10,229 bases of DNA from the NCBI GenBank assembly GCA_937901255.1, contig CALCHN010000032.1:1-10229 (forward strand), read 5' to 3'. How positions within the stretch are numbered: the first letter of the stretch is position 1; each line of letters opens with the position of its first letter. Source of the stretch: an uncultured Flavobacteriales bacterium. GTDB lineage: Bacteria; Bacteroidota; Bacteroidia; Flavobacteriales_E; Vicingaceae. This document shows positions 6,390 to 10,229 of this stretch, in pieces. A program made the translations under genes and the position numbers. Below the pieces are notes generated by a model. The model was not told the DNA's origin. It saw only the letters and a program-made list of their open reading frames with translations, and searched no databases.

Positions 6390-9300
6390 TTAAAAGAAAT
6401 CGTAATAACCACTATCGTCATCTTCTTCTCTTGCTCTTTTGTGTCCTATTATTTCAATAGATTTTACTTTTTCTTTTATAAATTCATTTATGTCTTTATC
6501 CTTAGCAATTTTATTGTTTTTTTCTTTTACCAAATCTTCCTCATGAATTAAATTGTCTTTATTTTGGTGAATGCCAATGTAATCTAAGCTCCAATTGTCA
6601 TCTTTTGGTTTTTTGCTCTTGAAAAAATATACATGACTCACTTTGTTTTGAATGGTAATTTCTTTTGCAGTTATAAATTCTAAAGTGTCTTTACTAAAAT
6701 TAAAACTACTAGAGTACAACATAGATTTTGCAATATTTTGTTTTAACTTATCATCTTCAGGAAAAAGATCTAAACGTTTAATTTTAGCTAATTCTTGATA
6801 TAAATAAGCGTAATTAATCACATCACTTGCAAGGTACTTCCATACAGATTTGTCAACGGAAATGTTGTTGGTAATCATGTTGCAATAAACAGCTGTCAAT
6901 AATTTATAATCTTGCACAGTAAGTAGTTTGTTGAAATAAGTTTTTACTTCTTTTTTGTTGTAAAAAGGCAGTAAAAGTTTGGTGTAAACTATTAAAAAGT
7001 CGTTGCCTTTGTTTTTATAACTCGAATAGTAATAGGTTTTGTCTTTTTCTTTTGCACCTTCGGCTTGCTCGTAGCTTATTTGGCTTTTAAGTTCAATTTT
7101 AGCTTCTCTTACAATTTGTTTATAAAACTTAGCGTATTGTTTTGGTTTTATGTGGTTGCTATCAATAAGTTGAGCCAATAACTCGTAAATTGGTTTTTTG
7201 TAATCAGCAACAAAAGTAAAATCTAATACTCTTGGAAAAATTGTACTAGCAAGTGCTAAACTATCTTCAAATGCTCTGAATAAATATTTAATATCATCTT
7301 TATTACTACCCAACGGAATATCATAATCTAACAATTTAATAAATTTATTTAAAGCTTCTTTGTCTTTCTGACGGATAAGTGCTCTTAAAACGGCAATTTG
7401 ATACATGGCAGTATCTTCAACTGTTGGATATAGGGTTTCTAAAAACGGAACTATTCTATCATTATCAATTCTTCCTAAATCCATAATAAGTTGTTCTTTA
7501 GCTTCAATGTAATCGCTTCCGAAAGGGTAGTTGCTAATGGTAAACATTAATTGGTCAACATATTTGCCATCATCTTTATTAAAAATCACTCTATCTTTAG
7601 CGGATTCTAATGCTCTTACTTTCTCTATGCTATCATTTCCATTTATGGCGTTAAAAAACATTTCAGATTTATCAGCCAAAACAGAACTTCCAATTAAAGT
7701 ATCGAAAGGAGTAAATGTTTCATAAAATTGAGAGATGAATTTACTTGGCTGGCTAATGCTGTCGCCAGTAGTTTTTAAAACATAAATAGAAGCGTGCTTA
7801 ACAATTATTTTAGCAATAATAGTTCTAGTACTGTTGGTATCGCCAAATACAACATCTAACGAATAAACATCTCCTTTTTTTGTTGAAGAAGAATCTAATA
7901 TTACCAAATGATTGGTTTTTTTTATGTATTTAATTTCGCTGCTCCAAAGAGAATCAATGTGTTCAAATTCTTTGTATTGATGTTCTTTAATAAATTCTAA
8001 ATCAATACGCTCGAAGTTTTCTGAGTAGAAAGAGCGGTTTTTAATTTTATATTCAAAAGAAGTGTCTTTGGTTTTCTTTTTGGCTGCTTTTTTATCGCTA
8101 GCTATATCATAAATTTGTTCAAAATCATCTGGTAAAAGGTGGTTGGAAGTAACAGTGAAATACATTGAAGAATCAGATTTCTCTTTAAACTCAAAAGTGT
8201 AAGAAAAATCTTTTAGTGTAAACGAATCAAAAAATGGATTAGTTGTTTTATGTGTAGGAGAAACATTGGCTAATAAGTAATAATAAGCTCCTTTAATTAC
8301 AATTTTTAATGAGATGTAACCGCTGCTATCGGGAAGGGTAGCCTGGGCAATTAATTCAGGATATTGGTTTTTTAGGTTCATGTTTTTAGTAGATGAATCA
8401 ATTTTTAATTCCTTTAAAAACATGTCGGCAATTCTATTCAATTCAAAACTATCTTGTTCAATAAATTGAGTGTCGAATAGGGAAGCTCTTTTTAAAAAGT
8501 AAAAATTATTGTCGTTGGCATCATAAGCTTCTAGCTCAGTATGATCGTAAAGAGACGACATTTTAGTGTTGCTTTTAAAATGATAATAATTAGGCACTTT
8601 CACTTCAAAATCGGCTTTTAAAGGTTGTACTTTTTTCCAATCTTTAGCTATCGGTGTTAAAGTAATGGTGTTAAAGAAGTTGTCGCCTTCATTTTTTACA
8701 AACTCATCTTTTCCACCCATTTTAAAAATTAAAATATTTAAGGGTGTAAAAATAAATTGGTATCGCTGGTAATTTCCTGATTTAGTTTTGTTTAATACAT
8801 CTAAACCTTTAAATCCGTTTTTCTCAAATTCTTTTTTAGAAATTATTTTCCCCGGTATGTTTTCAAAAAGTAAGCTATCTATTTTTGCTTGAAAATCGCC
8901 ATTATTATAACTTTTAAAATAGTGGTAAGTACTAATTTGGTTGACTAAATAGAAACTTCCGTTAGTGAGTTCTGGTGAGAAAAATAAGCGTTGGTAATTT
9001 CGTGATGGTGTTTCGTACATTTTCCCTGGTACATTTAGCGAGAAAAAGTCTGATTGAAAATTGCTGTTATAAGGAAGCAATCTTTTCTTTTTATGATTTT
9101 CTTCAATTTGGCTTTTAGATTTTTTTGAGATAGTAACAGGTAACGCTTCTACGGTATAACCTTTAGCTCGTAACAATGCAATAACACCATTTTTTTTGGG
9201 TAAATGAGCAGCTCCAATTCCACTAAAAAGACTGATGTTTTGTTTAATAATAGAGTCAATTTGGTTTGCCATTATGATGTTTCTTTCATATAACATATAT

Positions 9301-10001
9301 TTCAAATAATTGTCAGTAGAAAGTGCAGCTTGCAAAGAGTCAATCATATCTAAATCCTGACTTCTATAAGCATCCATTAAAATTTCGTAGGCAGATTTGT
9401 CTTTAGTAAGTTTTTTTACCCATTCAGGAGTTTCCTTGTTTTCCATATCTGGAATACTCGCTAATTTAACAAGCTTGGAATTGTGTTTAAAATCTTCCAA
9501 ACTGTAAATAGGTTTGTTGTTTTTACTAGCCACTTGGTAGATAAACATATCTAAAAATGTTTCTTCCTCAAAATCTGAATTAGCTTTGTTTTCTCTGTAT
9601 AATAACCAGTTAGCCATGTAGTGGTCGGTAGAAATTTCATTTCCCAACAAATTATTATCTACTTTTTTTAGTTTAAAAGCATCTTGGTAAAAGCCTCTAT
9701 AAGTTTGGTTGTTGATGCCGTAACTTCCTAAATAATCACTTCCGTATTCAGAATCTAAAATTTCATCGAGCCACATGATAGGGTTTGATTCTAACGCAAT
9801 AGCATCCGCTTCATTTATAGCATCAAAAAATTCCTCGCCCAAATGAAAAGCAATTCTACCGCTTACGTGCATATTTCCGTATAAATAGGAGTTTTTTTCT
9901 AATCCATTTCCTGATATTTTCCAAAGCAGCCCTTGGTATTTTTCTTGACTATAAACCGATGTTATGGCGAAAATAGAAAGTATAATAGGTAGTAATTTCA
10001 T
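6390..10001 (-). CDS. Exported TraB/GumN-domain (TIKI-like) protein with a long C-terminal multidomain extension
   Basis: The 1203-residue product starts with a signal peptide (MKLLPIILSIFAITSVYSQ; likely cleavage before Q19 and no lipobox cysteine), so it should be periplasmic or surface-exposed. Residues about 23-290 form a TraB/PrgY/GumN domain with two GxxH motifs, GNMH at 42-45 and GAAH at 263-266, plus E71 in IALES, E169 in YSLED and YERN at 238-241. In animal TIKI proteases of this superfamily, GxxH motifs and glutamates form the metalloprotease site. The remaining 900 residues are unusual. Three beta-rich segments (about 320-445, 470-592 and 622-765) each end in an aromatic-rich F(F/Y)xx(I/F)T pattern. 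A helical, HEAT-like region follows at about 775-1080, then a small beta segment and an acidic tail (EEDDDSGYYDFF). Only one cysteine is visible. The function is unknown; cleavage of an envelope protein is a guess. A 19-base A-tract precedes the start, and no terminator is seen before the rpmE2 promoter. Confidence 0.85.
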   Translation of the reverse strand: MKLLPIILSIFAITSVYSQEKYQGLLWKISGNGLEKNSYLYGNMHVSGRIAFHLGEEFFDAINEADAIALESNPIMWLDEILDSEYGSDYLGSYGINNQTYRGFYQDAFKLKKVDNNLLGNEISTDHYMANWLLYRENKANSDFEEETFLDMFIYQVASKNNKPIYSLEDFKHNSKLVKLASIPDMENKETPEWVKKLTKDKSAYEILMDAYRSQDLDMIDSLQAALSTDNYLKYMLYERNIIMANQIDSIIKQNISLFSGIGAAHLPKKNGVIALLRAKGYTVEALPVTISKKSKSQIEENHKKKRLLPYNSNFQSDFFSLNVPGKMYETPSRNYQRLFFSPELTNGSFYLVNQISTYHYFKSYNNGDFQAKIDSLLFENIPGKIISKKEFEKNGFKGLDVLNKTKSGNYQRYQFIFTPLNILIFKMGGKDEFVKNEGDNFFNTITLTPIAKDWKKVQPLKADFEVKVPNYYHFKSNTKMSSLYDHTELEAYDANDNNFYFLKRASLFDTQFIEQDSFELNRIADMFLKELKIDSSTKNMNLKNQYPELIAQATLPDSSGYISLKIVIKGAYYYLLANVSPTHKTTNPFFDSFTLKDFSYTFEFKEKSDSSMYFTVTSNHLLPDDFEQIYDIASDKKAAKKKTKDTSFEYKIKNRSFYSENFERIDLEFIKEHQYKEFEHIDSLWSSEIKYIKKTNHLVILDSSSTKKGDVYSLDVVFGDTNSTRTIIAKIIVKHASIYVLKTTGDSISQPSKFISQFYETFTPFDTLIGSSVLADKSEMFFNAINGNDSIEKVRALESAKDRVIFNKDDGKYVDQLMFTISNYPFGSDYIEAKEQLIMDLGRIDNDRIVPFLETLYPTVEDTAMYQIAVLRALIRQKDKEALNKFIKLLDYDIPLGSNKDDIKYLFRAFEDSLALASTIFPRVLDFTFVADYKKPIYELLAQLIDSNHIKPKQYAKFYKQIVREAKIELKSQISYEQAEGAKEKDKTYYYSSYKNKGNDFLIVYTKLLLPFYNKKEVKTYFNKLLTVQDYKLLTAVYCNMITNNISVDKSVWKYLASDVINYAYLYQELAKIKRLDLFPEDDKLKQNIAKSMLYSSSFNFSKDTLEFITAKEITIQNKVSHVYFFKSKKPKDDNWSLDYIGIHQNKDNLIHEEDLVKEKNNKIAKDKDINEFIKEKVKSIEIIGHKRAREEDDDSGYYDFF

Positions 10002-10004
10002 ATG

Positions 10005-10023
10005 TTTTTTTTTTTTTTTTTTT
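10005..10023. repeat. 19-base homopolymer (poly-A on the coding strand) before the TraB/GumN start
   Basis: Nineteen uninterrupted T on the plus strand read as A19 on the coding strand, ending three bases before the ATG at 10001. Tracts this long are prone to slippage. It lies outside the coding frame, so length changes would affect translation initiation or promoter spacing rather than reading frame. A-rich leaders are normal in Bacteroidota, which lack Shine-Dalgarno signals, but a pure 19-mer is extreme. Confidence 0.9.
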
Positions 10024-10024
10024 G

Positions 10025-10091
10025 ACTCACCCCCAAGTTATCTTCCGATAACTTCTCCCCCTCTCTTTAAAGAGAGGGGCAAGGGGGAGAG
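10025..10091. repeat. Composite GC-rich palindromic intergenic repeat (REP-like)
   Basis: Two hairpins lie side by side. AAGTTATC at 10035-10042 pairs with GATAACTT at 10047-10054 around TTCC. A perfect 22-base palindrome at 10058-10079 has CCCCTCTCTTT pairing with AAAGAGAGGGG. Outer blocks also match: TCTCCCCC at 10054-10061 is the exact complement of GGGGGAGA at 10083-10090, and CTCACCCCC at 10027 could pair with the same G-block with one mismatch. The C/G-rich strand bias contrasts sharply with the AT-rich surroundings. It resembles dispersed intergenic elements of Bacteroidota (from memory). The rest of the gap to 10229 holds no gene or clear promoter that I can support. Confidence 0.75.
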
Positions 10092-10229
10092 ATTTGATTT
10101 TTTTAAATTTTCATACCTCTGCTTTTCCACAAGAGGAGGTTTTTAATACGTTAAGTCAATTAATATTGTAAAGTGTGTCTTAAATTCATAAATAATAAAC
10201 TGCACAATTGATTTTTTATTTTAAATGGT

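Noticed and set aside
7531..7725. Plus-strand open frame inside the TraB/GumN gene
   Set aside because: Short, antisense to a long signal-peptide-bearing frame, with no recognisable motif.
10116..10136. CCTCT/AGAGG stem before a T-run, read as a plus-strand terminator
   Set aside because: Only five pairs with an 11-base loop and no plus-strand gene in view to terminate.
9964..10146. Plus-strand 60-codon frame reading through the poly-T tract and palindromic repeat
   Set aside because: The predicted peptide is largely poly-phenylalanine and low-complexity sequence from repeat DNA.
10160..10228. Minus-strand frame open from the right edge to a TAA at 10160-10162, possibly the end of another gene
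   Set aside because: Only 22 codons are visible, the sequence matches nothing I recognise, and an open frame of this length is expected by chance.
1..10229. CRISPR array, tRNA or rRNA genes, insertion sequence, phage or toxin-antitoxin genes
   Set aside because: No regularly spaced repeats, cloverleaf-like elements, transposase motifs or small paired genes were seen on either strand.

Overview
The window looks like a low-GC chromosome segment from the phylum Bacteroidota, probably order Flavobacteriales. Four things support this: AT-rich coding with strong A/T third positions; no Shine-Dalgarno sequences before any start codon; promoter-like boxes of the Bacteroidota form TAnnTTTG with an upstream TTG; and gene types typical of the phylum (cysteine-free type B L31, Bacteroidota-type GlmU-like protein, Lon with an acidic N-terminal extension). 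Family placement below order is inference.

All six genes lie on the minus strand, so transcription runs from right to left. From the right: 10002-10229 is non-coding and holds a GC-rich composite palindromic repeat and a 19-base homopolymer directly before a start codon. 6390-10001 encodes a 1203-residue exported protein with a TraB/GumN (TIKI-like) domain and about 900 further residues that I cannot assign to a named family. 6050-6304 is rpmE2 (ribosomal protein L31 type B), with a recognisable promoter before it and a strong terminator after it. 4788-5966 is a GlmU-like protein with a left-handed beta-helix. 2198-4666 is the ATP-dependent protease Lon, closed by a strong palindromic terminator. 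815-1936 is dnaN, the DNA polymerase III sliding clamp. 2-751 is the N-terminal part of an M42-like metallo-aminopeptidase that runs off the left edge.

Most of the window is housekeeping: replication (dnaN), protein quality control (lon), translation (rpmE2), cell-envelope precursor synthesis (GlmU-like) and peptide turnover (M42). The genes appear to form short, mostly separate transcription units rather than one pathway operon. dnaN and the M42 gene may be co-transcribed, as may the GlmU-like gene and lon.

The least ordinary item is the large TraB/GumN fusion protein. It has intact predicted catalytic motifs, three apparent tandem beta-rich repeats, a helical-repeat region, an acidic tail and a poly-A leader that could slip. 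Three intergenic gaps also carry palindromes of different sequence that resemble dispersed repeat families. I see no CRISPR array, tRNA, rRNA, insertion sequence or phage gene, and no convincing new multi-gene system.
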